DNA from: Pilatotrama ljubarskyi
Taxonomy: Eukaryota; Basidiomycota; Agaricomycetes; Polyporales; Polyporaceae
Direction of reading: 5' to 3'
DNA length: 64,000 nucleotides
Assembly: GCA_022385805.1 (NCBI GenBank)
Contig: MU277685.1
Coordinates: 186,001 to 250,000 of the forward strand
Below the pieces are notes generated by a model that worked only from the letters and a program-made list of their open reading frames with translations, ran no database searches and was not told the origin of the DNA. The position numbers and the translations under genes are program-made. This document shows positions 22,858-33,713 of this stretch, one piece after another; within the stretch, counting starts at the first letter, position 1; every line of letters begins with the position of its first letter.

Positions 22858-25676
22858 ATGGCGGATGCGTCATTCAAAGACGTTCCGGAGATATTCGAAG
22901 TGCGTACCGCAGCTCGCAGGTGTTCCAGATATCCATGACGTTCCCCAGGTTGAGCTCACGGAGTCCTTGACCGCGCGCACGGAGAGCCTATGTCGGTGAA
23001 CCTATGCTACAGCGCGTAGGAGCGCGATCTGACGTTGTACTCGAGCAGCGACTTTCAGGGAACTTGGCCCACCTGACCTGGTCCATGTGCTGAAGAGTAC
23101 TGGCCGCAGCGGTCAACGAGACGTAGGTGTACTCCTCGAATCCAAGATGCGCCACCACCCACCGTCCGTTCTAGCTTGGCTCATATCACTATGTCTCCGG
23201 AGTAGACGCTTCATCGTCTGCATCACTGGCAGCATACATCAATTCCTTGACGTACAACATAGAGGACGACTCAGGCTGGTTCTCGAAGGGGACCTCCTGG
23301 AAGGTCAAGAGCGGATGCTATTGGTAAGTGCGTTGTTACGAGTATCCCGTCTATGCGCTCAACAGTAGTCTCAGCTGTTTCAATGCATTCTCGCGTGTGG
23401 ATGTCCGTGTTGACGTCAAGATTCCGGGAGGTGTGCAGGCATATGTCGTTGACTTGCGAGGGGAGAGGTGCGTACTTACTTCATGTCATACCGTGCCCGC
23501 CCTCACCCTATCACAGACATGAAGCGAGCGCGGAGATATGGCAAGAAACGTTCCTATCCGCCCTCCTGCGTGCTATCCTATACTCCGATGATCCTACGTA
23601 CTGGTTGGAAGCATACCGCAAGCTTGACCCAATCACAAACCCCGAGGGAGAGTTACGGTTCCTCCAAGCCGCGGAGGCATTGTTTATGAAGGGTGAGCCC
23701 AACACTTTGGTCGCCGTAGCTTAATTCCAATAGCCTTGCAGGCTGGCAAGTCGGGTCCGACCCAGAGATCCAGGTCGCCACCGTCGTTTCCAACCATCTC
23801 ACTGCCGCCATCATGAAGTACTTTGGAGACAGTGGTCGGTACCAATACGCCGCTAACCTTTTCGAGAAGATCTCGGCGAGGGAACCTGAAGTAGCCTCGC
23901 TATTAGCGAGAAGTTATCTCGGGATGAGTGCGTCCGGTCTGCTTGGCACTCGCCTCTGTTACTGACTTCCTCCAGATGAGGAGGTCAAGGCCGTTCAGAT
24001 CATGGCTTCCGCCATCAAGCAGACACCGCAATCGTATACCCTCCTCCATGTGCAATGCGACTTTCTTCGGGGGAAGGGGAAGTTCGACTGGGCACTCAAG
24101 CTGGCCCGGCAAGCGGTCAATTGTGCCCCCAGCGAGTTTGTAACCTGGGAGAAGCTCACCGAGATTTACATCGACTTGGGTCAATATGAGAATGTGCGCA
24201 GCACATCCACTGTCTCCGCGGCACTACCAAACTCACCTTACCGGCTATCAGGCACTTTTAACGCTGAACTCATGTCCCATGTTTACCTACAACGGTCGTG
24301 ACGCTCACCGTAACCTCACTCCGGCCCGCGTGCACCTTCCGCCCAAAGGTGCAATTGTGGACATCCTTCCTGAGCGGGTCAAGACGGAGGACGATGAGGT
24401 GAGAAAGGCGTGATCTCCCTTAGCGACTCATACCACCGCTGACCCTCTATTGTATAGGCGGATCCCGCCCTACTCCGCCTTCCTGCCCCGGGTCTTCGCG
24501 GAACGTGGGCTCGTGCCTACTCTCTCCTTACGCGTCTTGTATCGCAAATTGGCTGGGACGAGCTTCTGAAGACGAGGAGCTCTGTCTTCGTCATGGAGGA
24601 GGAGTACCGCATGCAGAAGGCGCAAGCTGACACCCGGCCACAATCAGCAGCTGCTGGCAAGGTCATCCATGACGACGGCACGGTCTCCTCGCCTCAGCGC
24701 GCCGACTCATTGCAAGGTTCGAGAGCGCAGAAGGCGGAGAATGCTGATGACGATGCTTCTACTCGCGGGGTTGCTTCTCCCACCCAATCGGCACCGGATG
24801 AAGACGGCAAGGGTGCAGGAAATGACACCGACTCAGAGACGCTCGCGAACGCTAACGGTCTTCCCACTATCCGGATCTCTACGGAGAGCGCGAGAGAGAA
24901 GGCTGCGGCGGAGAAAGAGGCCAACGGGCACGAGGAAGCTCAGGAGAATGGCGCGAAGGAGAGTGCTGGCAAGACTCTCGAGAGACCGGTGCAAGCCGCC
25001 GAGAACAGCCAAGACGGGGATGGTGGTCAGTCTGCCTCTCAGGAGCCGTTCTCCTTCAGCAACAAGCGCCTATGCGAGCGGTGGCTTGACAATCTCTTCA
25101 TGGTCCTCTATGAGGTTCGTGAAAACGTTCGCTCCGATGTGTTTTCTCTGACATTTTCGTAGGACCTGCGGGTATGGACCATCTTCCGTGCCGAAGTCGC
25201 GCACTTCAAGACTCAACACGTCGCCTATCGCAAGACTGGCCTGGAATGGGAGATCCTGGGTGATCTCGGCCTCCGACTTCATCACAAAGAGGAGGCAAAG
25301 GAGGCATACCAGCGCTGCCTTGACACTCCGCGCTACTCGTACAAGCCTTGGTCCAAGCTGCTGGACATGTATGCGGACGAGGGCGACATTCAGCGGACGC
25401 TCCAAGTCGCAGTTCGGGTCGCTGCGTACCAGTGGGGAGAGTACGCCGAGATGACGGTACGTTATTTTCCTTCGTGCCTGTTGAATTGTGCCTTACCAAT
25501 GGCTGCAGTACCCGACGCAAATCGCCCGCTGCTTCTTCAAGCTCGGCCAGATCCACGGGCACGCCAAGATCTCGTACACACTACTGAGCATGGGGCTCCC
25601 TGACCCGGTGTTGAAAATCATGGAAAGCTATCTCCAGTACGGACGCGTCTTCAAGGTAGAGGGCTATGACTTCTGA
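22858..25676 (+). CDS. ChAPs-family exomer cargo adaptor (Bch1/Bud7/Chs6-like)
   Basis: Chs5-Arf1-binding proteins form the exomer coat that sorts selected cargo, including chitin synthase in yeast, from the trans-Golgi to the surface. The start MADASFKDVPEIFE at 22,858 is followed closely by an intron. Further exons give ELGPPDLVHVLKSTGRS, then NAFSRVDVRVDVKIPGGVQ, VDLRGERHEASAEIWQETF, the TPR-like region DDPTYWLEAYRKLDPITNPE, EKLTEIYIDLGQYENALLTL, the family block NLTPARVHLPPKGAIVDI, a disordered acidic insert of about 150 residues (24.6-25.05 kb), then KRLCERWLDNLFMVLYE, HVAYRKTGLEWEILGDLGLR and a C-terminal TPR ending QYGRVFKVEGYDF. Order and spacing match the family. The N-terminal exon boundaries between 22.9 and 23.3 kb are my least certain. 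Confidence 0.9.
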
Positions 25677-26769
25677 GTACTCTCTTGCGAACGTTTTTTC
25701 TGGTAGGATCGGTTTCCTCGGAATAGTAGATTGTTGTATGTAGCCGCACTGACGCCTGCGCTAGCCCGTAAGCTTCAGAAGCCCCTAGTTAGGTATCTTA
25801 TTCTCAATTCATACCCGTTGCTTCTCTATTTCTTTATCGGACGTCGTCCTGAGCTCGACCGGTGCTCTCCACCATAAGTGGTCGGTGGGCGAAGGCTCAA
25901 AGCCCCGCGAAGCCATACGCTCGCTTAATCGTTGCTCCTTGTTGACGAACCACGATGGTACTTGACATCCGCCGCATCTCCTCTTCGCCAGTCTCCGGCT
26001 ATCCCTTCGCAAACCTTCCTGCTCAGTAGCTGCTCAACTAGCCCGGATGCCTGCTGCACGCAGCTCCATGTTCAATACCAAAATATCGCGCATATAATCA
26101 CCACCCTACACGCCAACCGCTCTAGAATATTGAGTCCGCTCGGCTTGCGCTGCAGGACTACATCCGACTACGTACAGCCCTCATCGCCTATATCGACCTC
26201 ATTGAAGGAGGTGAGACAGCAACAAGAGGTGGCCAGCACTTGCCCTGACATCACATCAAGCAGCGGTGTGCAATATACGCTGCGCTGCTGCGGTCACCAC
26301 CCGAGCCCCGTCGATGATACTACTGTAGCTCGAGCTCTCCCTGGTGGCGAGGATCGAGGCTGCCCCCAGGTTACTTGACAGGGCTTGCTGAGCCCTAAGC
26401 TCTCAGGTTGAATCGTACATGGCTACCATGATGCGGTGCGGCGTACCATCCATGATGTAGGTATGTACTCGCTGTTCCATCCCATTGTGCCGCCGCTCAC
26501 TAGGCATGTATAGGCTGCAGCCGAAGCCTGAGTGTGGATGTTCTACAGCTAGCAAGCGCGTATGCTACACGCTGTCCTCCAAGACGGCCATTCCAATTGC
26601 CTAAAGGGCTCCTGCCGGCTCAAGATGATTCGCATGTCTGTCTCAGGCCATCGCACAGCCCTCTGTTCGCAGCTGAACGAAGCTGAATTGCATCCGCATC
26701 TGATGTCCGACCCGATCTGCATTACCTCATAGGCTATCTGCAAGGCGACTCCGGCATACATACCACTGA
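25677..26769. other. Intergenic, no supported gene
   Basis: Downstream of the ChAPs gene. Short frames only; the 148-aa plus frame at 25,932-26,378 has no motif and a random-looking composition. I see nothing to annotate before the inverted repeats. Confidence 0.4.
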
Positions 26770-27717
26770 CAGCTGTTTGCAAAACGATAGACCACGCGGG
26801 CCCGCCGCGAGCGGGCGTGCCTTGTTTGGCCACCTTCCCCAAAGGGCAGGTTTCGGCGCCAAACCAGTGCCCGGCGCGTCAAGGCGCATGAGCGTGTGCG
26901 ACACGTTGGCAACGACACACTCGTTCCACAACTGAGTAAATAGGCGTGTGCAATCGTAGAGCCACTGAGGATGAGCAGAAAGAGGGTGTCCTGACCATGG
27001 ACTATGCACCTGACAGCGAAGGAGATCGCAAACGGGGTCACGTGACATGTACTAGCGCGCGGGCTTTCCGGGGAGTCCGCAACTTACTACAGAGTCCTTC
27101 GGACTTACGGGGAAACTGGCCGTAAGTAGGCCCAGCGTCCGCTGCAAACTGGATACTGCAGCCCCGTGCTTGTACGGACAGAGATGCGCAGTCTGTAACG
27201 CTAGCGGTATGCGCTTGAGCAAAAACAATGGCAGTATGTGTGTGTGAGCTAGTACCGTAAGAGTCAAGGGTCGTATCTCAACCAGACCTATCGATGACAA
27301 CGAAGGTCCCGATATTGCACAGTAGAGACTACTCCTTAGGGGACCTTCGGAATGCGATTCCTGTTGCGAAGTGCTTCGGGACGCCGTTTACTTGGGTATA
27401 CACCTGTGAACTGGAGAACCTCAAGAATAATGCACACATGCTGGTTACGTTCACTATGCTTTTGAGGAGTAGCATCATTGACAGTTACAGCCCATACGCA
27501 CTAGCTCATCACAAAGTCAACCACTCTGTTTCGCATCATGTACAGGAATGTCGTCTGGACGAGCCCTTGGACACCTCTCGGACATGCTTGATGCGCCTTG
27601 GCCCTCGGCGTGCCGGGCACTGGTTTGGCGCCGAAACCTGCCGTTTGGAGAAGGTGGCCAAACAAGGCACGCCCGCTCACGGCGGGCCCGCGCGGTCTAT
27701 CGTTTTGCAAACAGCTG
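26770..27717. repeat. 948-bp element bounded by 106-bp inverted repeats
   Basis: The 106 bp at 26,770-26,875 recur in inverted orientation at 27,612-27,717 with about four mismatches, counted by eye. Both outer ends begin CAGCTGTTTGCAAAACG. Similarity continues a little further inward, with a gap, to the shared block around AAGGCGCAT. The 736 bp between the arms hold no recognisable transposase. No clear target-site duplication is visible outside the arms. The arms could be the terminal repeats of a non-autonomous DNA transposon, or two inserted copies of one repeat in opposite orientation. Confidence 0.6.
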
Positions 27718-27732
27718 GAAGGTGGCCATATA

Positions 27733-28001
27733 CTGTACTTCCCAGACGTTAGGCGAAGCGATGTAACCCTAGATTAGGGCGTGGGAAGGGGAGACTAGGC
27801 GATGAGTGCCCGGGGACATGGGGACACAGGCGATACGATTGGCTCAGGACACCATAGGCGCCCGTTACCTGACAGAATTACCAAATACGGTAGGGGAGGC
27901 GTAGGCGATGGGTGGCCGCGGACATGGGGACAAGCGCCCATATAGGCGATGCGACGGAGGCCAGGGGACAGGGGACATCGCCTAACGTCTGGGAAGTACA
28001 G
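27733..28001. mobile_element. 269-bp MITE with perfect 24-bp terminal inverted repeats and TA target sites
   Basis: The left terminus CTGTACTTCCCAGACGTTAG at 27,733 and the right terminus ending CTAACGTCTGGGAAGTACAG at 28,001 are perfect inverted repeats over 24 bp, and both are flanked by TA (27,731-27,732 and 28,002-28,003). That is the signature of a Tc1/mariner-superfamily MITE. The interior contains imperfect internal repeats built on GGCGATG and GGGGACATGGGGACA. It has no coding capacity. It lies 15 bp from the end of the larger inverted-repeat element and 136 bp upstream of the secreted-protein start, so it may form part of that gene's promoter. Confidence 0.85.
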
Positions 28002-28137
28002 TAAAGTGTACACGTCAGGATGCCGAGACCGCCGTACTAGCTTTCTCCATCTGCTATGCAGCCTTTCGACTCGTTCTCAGTCGTGGATCGACTCCACCAT
28101 TGCTCAATCTAGTCTATTCTTACCGTGTGTCACAGTC

Positions 28138-29278
28138 ATGAAGGGACAACTCTTAGTTGCTCTTGCCTGCGGTGCCATTGCTTCTGCAGGACCCGGGGCA
28201 TTCATCCGCCGCACTGGTAATTGCACGAATCAGCCCATCAACGTACGTAATTGGCAGCAACGACCGTTCCATAAGCCTCGCTGACCTCGGGAATGCAGGT
28301 CGACGACTCTTTCAATGGTGCAGGACCTTAACGCAATCGAGGCCATCTCGAACCCCTTTGCCGGCTTCAACTGGGACGGTTTCGGCTTCGAGTCGTGTCC
28401 CGACATCGCGTGCCACTCCTTCCCAGCGAATGTCGCGCAGCAGTTCACACCCCCGCGGCTCGCAATGGCTGAGGGCCTCGTCGGCAGCGTCATCATCCAC
28501 AAGATAGACTCGAAGACGTCACCCAAGGGCTCATTCACACCGGTCGATACCAGTGGCTCGTTCGACTTAGGGCCTTTCGACGTCTTCGACATCGTCGACC
28601 TGCCGGTGCGCTTTGCTAACGGTCTGCGTGACAATCATCCTACGTCTGAGCACTCACAGGACTCGGTCAAACTTGGCGCTCAAGAGGACATGCGAGTGCA
28701 TTTGCAGAGTGCACCCCGGCAGGAGATGGCGACCACGTCAGGCTCGCTATTCCCTTCGATCGCAACAAGTCCAGCGCAGGATACTCAGCCACTGCGGACA
28801 AGCTCGGTAGCCAATTCGTCGGTCTTAGCTCATGCACGATCACGACTACGCAAGTGTTCTTCCCTCTGGGCCAAGAGCTGGAGATACCCACAGAGAACAT
28901 GGGATGTGCGTTACGATTGTCAAAACAGGACGGAGGCATGTGTGCTGAATCCTATCCCCTGTGGATAACCTCGACGTCTGTGTGCGGTGACCTTTCGGTG
29001 ACTGCTCACAAATGCACATCATCCAATGATTGCGTATGTAGGACTACCGTGGCCATGGTGTGTACGAAACGCGTGGCTGGTAATGTGGAGCCATCTATGA
29101 CGAACCGTGAAACTATCGAGCCGTTCGCAGGGCTTACCATGCGCGAAAGACAGGGTTCGCGGTGCCTTTGCAGTGTGGTGAGCAGGTTATCTCATCGGAC
29201 GCCGCGAACTACCGAGTGCTCACGACCATGGACAAGAAAGGGGATACTGCAGGTTCCTGGACGCCAGGCGCAGCTTGA
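28138..29278 (+). CDS. Secreted protein of unknown function (signal peptide)
   Basis: Begins MKGQLLVALACGAIASAGPG, a typical short signal peptide with a hydrophobic core. Mature residues begin near FIRRTGNCTNQPIN. After an intron (GTACGT..CAG) the frame reads DLNAIEAISNPFAGFNWDGF and ESCPDIACHSFPANVAQQF, then SFDLGPFDVFDIVDLPVRF. A second intron (near 28,620-28,660) leads to WRSRGHASAFAECTPAGDG, SQFVGLSSCTITTTQVFFP and a Cys-containing stretch with HKCTSSNDCVC. Another likely exon gives VPLQCGEQVISSDAANYRV and DTAGSWTPGAA-stop at 29,278. The alternation of FNWDGF and FDVFDI motifs resembles small secreted beta-sandwich proteins seen in wood-decay fungi, but I cannot name a family. The first intron has two usable acceptors, and the last junction is uncertain. 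Confidence 0.6.
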
Positions 29279-29828
29279 GAGCATGACCCTACAGGAGTCG
29301 CCACTCCACGTCCTGGTGTGAGGGCTTTGCGCGCGTGTCTGGGTGCCGGCAGTGCCAACCGAAATGAACTCGGAACTTGGACTGCTGGACCCCGGGCGGA
29401 CCCATCGCACGAGGCTGCGGGGAGGTGTCGATCGCACAGCTGCGCTTAATTATTAGCGTACTTCAAGCTCCAAGCTTCATGGCGGTGCGAGATTATCACG
29501 AGCCCGCTGCATGGCCGATCGAGTGAGTGCGGGGAATTAAGCAGTTGACATCCGGGCTTCGACCGAATCTCGAGTGCAATGCGATGCAGCCAAGAAAGGG
29601 GGCCGCCACTGCCAAGGAGCTGCCGGTCCTGCCGTGCTCGCGCGGACTTGGCCATGAAGAGAAGGCCGATGCGATGGCGAGATGATAAATTACAGCGTGT
29701 GCGAGGTACGTGACTATAGAGGATGATAAACATACAAAGCCTAATGATACAACCTGCGGCAGCGTGAAAAGGCCTTTCCAACGATCCATAACGAACCCGA
29801 TCTAGATGCAGCATGTCCGAACTCGAAG

Positions 29829-30392
29829 CTATGAAGATCGCATGCGCGTGCGCGGTGGCGACATCGAGTGACGGGGCCGACGCATCTGGTACGTCGGCCG
29901 GCGCGCGGCCATGGTGAGCTTCTGGAGGCGCGCCATGACGTCGCGCGCGAGAAAGACGGTGCCCTTCTCCTCCTCGTACAGCGTGCAGTGGTCCTCGATC
30001 GGCTCGAGAATGTGCATGTCGGCGGGATGCACGGTCGCGCTGTGCGAGTAGCGGAAGAGGGTGATGAACTCGTGGCGGAAGACGTTCACGTCCGCGGTCA
30101 TCAGGGCGGAGGACATGGCGCCTTGCGCGGGCGTGTCTGGCACTGCAACGGGTAGGTGCCACCGTCAGTCCTGTCCTAGTCATGTTGTGGCGCCGGCCCG
30201 GCCGCGCGCGAGGGGCTCACCTTGCACCAGACACACGTCGCCTTTGATCTGCGCGAACGCGAAGGTGGGCCGCTGTTGCGGTGGCGGCGGGGGGCTTGCG
30301 GAGCTGCCGCGCGAAGAGGAGCTCGAGGATCCGGCCCCGGAGGATGACATTGGGTACAAAGGCAGTGACGAGCAGGACGCTACGACGGCCAT
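29829..30392 (-). CDS. Small conserved-looking protein of unknown function
   Basis: Two exons, 30392-30221 and 30142-29829, encode 161 aa. The N-terminus (MAVVASCSSLPLYPMSSSG) is followed by a Ser/Pro low-complexity stretch and then QRPTFAFAQIKGDVCLVQ. After the intron, VNVFRHEFITLFRYSHS, MHILEPIEDHCTLYEEEKG and FLARDVMARLQKLTMAARRP form a compact, non-repetitive segment that looks like a folded domain. The tail is basic and Ser/Pro-rich (PRHSMSPPRTRMRSS). The donor and acceptor are consensus and the frame is clean on both sides. I recall similar uncharacterised proteins in agaricomycetes but know no function. The GC-rich upstream region reads through as another long frame and is probably the promoter and leader. 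Confidence 0.55.
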
Positions 30393-31628
30393 TTTATGGC
30401 AATGCGGCGGGGGTGGTTGCGCAGAGGGGAGTATAGGGGTGCGTCCTTGGCGGGAGTTTGGCACGAGAGGGGCGAGCGGCGGGCGAGGCTGCGGAGGAGG
30501 GCTTGGGCTGAGTGGATGGGAGGCGGGCGGGTTATATAAAGGGGCGAAGGAGGAGATGCACGTCCCGGCCACGCGGAAGAGGGAAGCTTCTGGTGGGCGA
30601 ATATAACGTCCGCTTCGAATTGTCGCCATCTCGAAACGGCCCTTGTTTCGAGCGCGCTTCGTGTCGGAGGAGCGTGCGTTTCCAGTCCTCGATCACCGTG
30701 CTGTGCCCCGCTCAGGCTCAGATCCTGCAACAGTCCGAAAGAGTATCACTGCTTTATCTCCTGCGTATCTGGGCTCATCCGCTCCGCCATAGCGTCCGCG
30801 ACGCTCCATCCGTCGGCCTAGCGCATCTTGGGTGCGGCCAAGATCCAGAGAGATAGCATGATCGCTCGTGCCCTGCACCGCCCAGAACGGGCTGCTGCGG
30901 CTCGAGAGCCTGCGAAGTGGGCCCACCGGCGGAGGGACATCCCTGAGTGCAGATGCTTCTCACCGACCGCTCCATCACGCACACCCGCACGAAATCGCTC
31001 GTGTTCCGATCGAGGAGCGCGGAACTCTGAGGATGGCAAGCTGCGCACAGGCAGCGCTTTCTTTCCTTCAGCCGCTGTCATGCAGATCTCCGTCGCCTGC
31101 CAGTGCCACGCTCTCGCCACTGCTGGTCGACCCGGCAACTCCGAGTCGTGCCACTCCTCCGGTCGCCGCCACGCTGTTGTAAATATCAGCCTCGCTCGCT
31201 ATGCCAGCAGCCCCGCCTTCCATCACGACACACTGCAGGCCGTAAGTGGTCTGGACGCAGTTTATTCTTGCGTCATGCGGCCTCGTCCGGCTGTCGAGGA
31301 CAGCTGGGCTTTGTCGCGGCTCGCGTTACCAGCATCCGAACCTACATGCCTTCTTCCGGGTCCCTCAGGTGACCGGCCCTACACGCATCATTCGCGCCTG
31401 GGCTGTCTGCACTCGCCTCGCCGTCTGCACGACCGCCGAAAAGCCTATCGCATTTCTCTCGCGAGCGCGACTTATCGATAGCCGGGATCCTACTGACAGG
31501 CCATGTCTAAGCAACGTGAGTCGCACAGTGATCCTGATACTTGGCTGACAACGAGCGTCCGCGCGTACATCGACAAGGGTCATTCGCGAGCAAATGACCT
31601 ACCTACGCCCTTCGATCGCGACTCACGC

Positions 31629-31977
31629 GATGGCAGTCGCGGTTCTCGCAGCGTCTTCTCATTCGAAGCGCGAATCTCGAATCCCAACTCCACCCAGCCG
31701 CGCTCGTATCGAGCGCACGCCTTGCGACGTCTGCGGTCAGCTGAGGCGATGCATTCAATAGCAGCGTCCGCGGTCAAAGGACAGCCTGATTTGCAAACTC
31801 TGCGATACAATGGTCCCTTCTGCGTATCTGTTTCCCTGGTACAGCGATGCAGCCGAGGAGCCCCACCGCAATACACCCGTCCGCGACACGGTGGCGCAGG
31901 CGTGGTACCTCGCTCGAAGCCGTGAGTCCTCCGCGTACTCGCGAGTTCGACATCCATGCTGCGGTGTCACTGAACTC
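31629..31977 (+). pseudogene. Zinc-finger-like gene remnant with in-frame stop
   Basis: Starting at an ATG near 31,629 one frame reads SRIPTPPSRARIERTPCDVC and GQLRRCIQ, meets a TAG near 31,752, and then continues in the same frame as QRPRSKDSLICKLCDTMVPS and YLFPWYSD. The two Cys-x2-Cys pairs (CDVC and CKLC) are spaced as in a four-Cys zinc knuckle. There is no good intron that would remove the stop (the available GT..AG stretch is about 26 nt). Read-through coding on both sides of a single stop suggests a recently broken gene, but chance or a mis-set frame is possible. I do not recognise the family. Confidence 0.3.
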
Positions 31978-32026
31978 TTCTACTCGCGAGTTCGACATCC
32001 ATGCTGAAGTGCAACTGAACTCTTCG
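31937..32026 (+). repeat. Two tandem 45-bp units, frame-preserving
   Basis: A 45-bp unit beginning TACTCGCGAGTTCGACATCC occurs twice in direct tandem with five or six differences. Being a multiple of three it keeps all frames open; in one plus frame it encodes REFDIHAAVSLNSST followed by REFDIHAEVQLNSST. Just downstream a 16-bp unit (TGAAGCACGACCCGGC) is also duplicated, at about 32,050-32,081. Confidence 0.7.
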
Positions 32027-33713
32027 ACTGCGGAACCAGGACGGGTCAGTGAAGCACGACCCGGCTGAAGCACGACCCGGCTGATGGAGCGAACGCCCTC
32101 GCCAGCCGCACTACGCCCGACATCCGAGACGGCCAGAAACCACAGACCAAACCTTCGTCGGCGCTGCATCTGGACGGACATCGACGCGCGTGCGTCGACC
32201 GCCGCTGCGCCGACGTCCTTCTCGTCACGCGTGAGCGCGATCTGCGCCAAGGTTTCCCTGGGTCGGCACGACCTTCCCACCGCAGTCTCCGTTCGAATGA
32301 ACCCGAAGCAGAGCTTCGGATGGCCCTTGGGGCCCGCGAAGAGCCTTCCCTTCTGCGCAGCGCAGGGCGGTGGGTGCGCTCGAGGACAGGGGGAACGCCA
32401 GGCCTGCCACGGTCGGAAGCGCCAGAGTCAAAGCCGTACTACGAGTAGGTGGTAGATGTGCGTGCTGCGCGCTGGCCGGCCGATGGGAAGGTCAAGGGCT
32501 GTAGGTGGCGGGCTGCAATCTGCCAGGCTATAGGCTCCTAACGCCCGGCGCATCCAATGGAGGGGCGCGGATTCCCAGCCGGAGTCATCGACCGGGGAAC
32601 CTGGAGGGATGAGAGAAGGCCGATGGGCCTCCGAGTCCGACGACGACGCTGTAGCTTGTTGGGCGTTACCGCCGACGTGTGCGGGTGGATGTGTGCGCTG
32701 CTAACCTACGAGGAACGGAACCTAAGTCACCTCCAGCGTTGGACGGGAGAAGCAAGGCACGAACCGGGCGAATGCGTAGGTTCGAGCAGTCCGCATCGGA
32801 GGAAGGTGCTGGCGGTGTAGACTGGGCATCAGCGAAGCGGCGCCAGGCGTCTCGTCGTATGAATCTCTTGCTTACGCCCGAAGAGTCGGGATATCCAAGA
32901 GCATGGGGGTTGATGTCGATGATACAACGCTCGCCAGACCTATGGAAGCGATGCTCAGCGGTATATATGCTTGGCGGAAGGAGATGGCAGGCTCATGCGG
33001 TGCAAGCATCAAGTACAAATGGCTAGGCGTGTACAGGTTCTCCACAATGAGCGGTACAGGCGTGTATAAGTCGTGGACCGGGGCGATCGCGTTATTAGAC
33101 ACCTGCACAAGAGAACAGATATCCGCATGTCAAGGAGCTTCTATGTCGATGTATTACCTCGGATACTCTTGACATCAAGCGACGCTGCTGCCAGCGGCCT
33201 TGGCGGAGGAGATCCGTTGGCCACCATGTGCCGTAAGAGCGGTGTCGGTACAGCGTGGTACTCAAATTCACGCTACACTCAAATTCGTATTTCGGAGTCA
33301 GCGATCGCGCAAGGCAACGCTGCGAGGATTTAGGCACCTACCATGGTAGCGTCGCAGAGTGTTCGAGGATTGTATGCGGCACGAGGCAACGGTTTGAGCC
33401 GCAGCATTCCCGCGGCGCAGCGATTGATAGCCTTTCGTGCGGGTCCTTGTTCGGGGTGGCCATGGTGTCGAACGAAGAATGCCTAGACAAATATCGACGG
33501 CTTTCGGTGGTCATTGACCCGGACGCGCTGGAGGAGATCAACTTGGTATGCACATGGCAAGAACATGAACATTACGACGGAAAACAAGAAGCAGCTTGTA
33601 CGCTAGCTGATATGGTACACAAGTCCGGGTAACGCCCTCTCTCCGTGCTATCGTACATCGTCGGCGTCCTTCGTTTCGTACTGAATCGTGGAGCGGTTAT
33701 ACCCTCGCCACGA

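Larger units (their letters stand above)
30393..33713. other. 3.3-kb gene-poor stretch
   Basis: Apart from the zinc-finger-like remnant and the 45-bp tandem repeat listed separately, the plus strand holds only short overlapping frames rich in Arg, Ser, Pro and Ala, similar in character to the 11.3-12.9 kb stretch. The frame at 33,255-33,632 (ending CTLADMVHKSG) is the longest in its part and matches nothing I know. Confidence 0.35.

Noticed and set aside
31774..32280. 168-codon minus-strand frame containing a repeated WMSNSR unit
   Set aside because: The repeat is the antisense reading of the 45-bp tandem duplication; nothing else in the frame looks like a protein.
32557..33632. Two plus-strand frames (87 and 125 codons) as separate genes
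   Set aside because: No motif, no plausible splice partners and unremarkable composition; evidence insufficient for a gene call.
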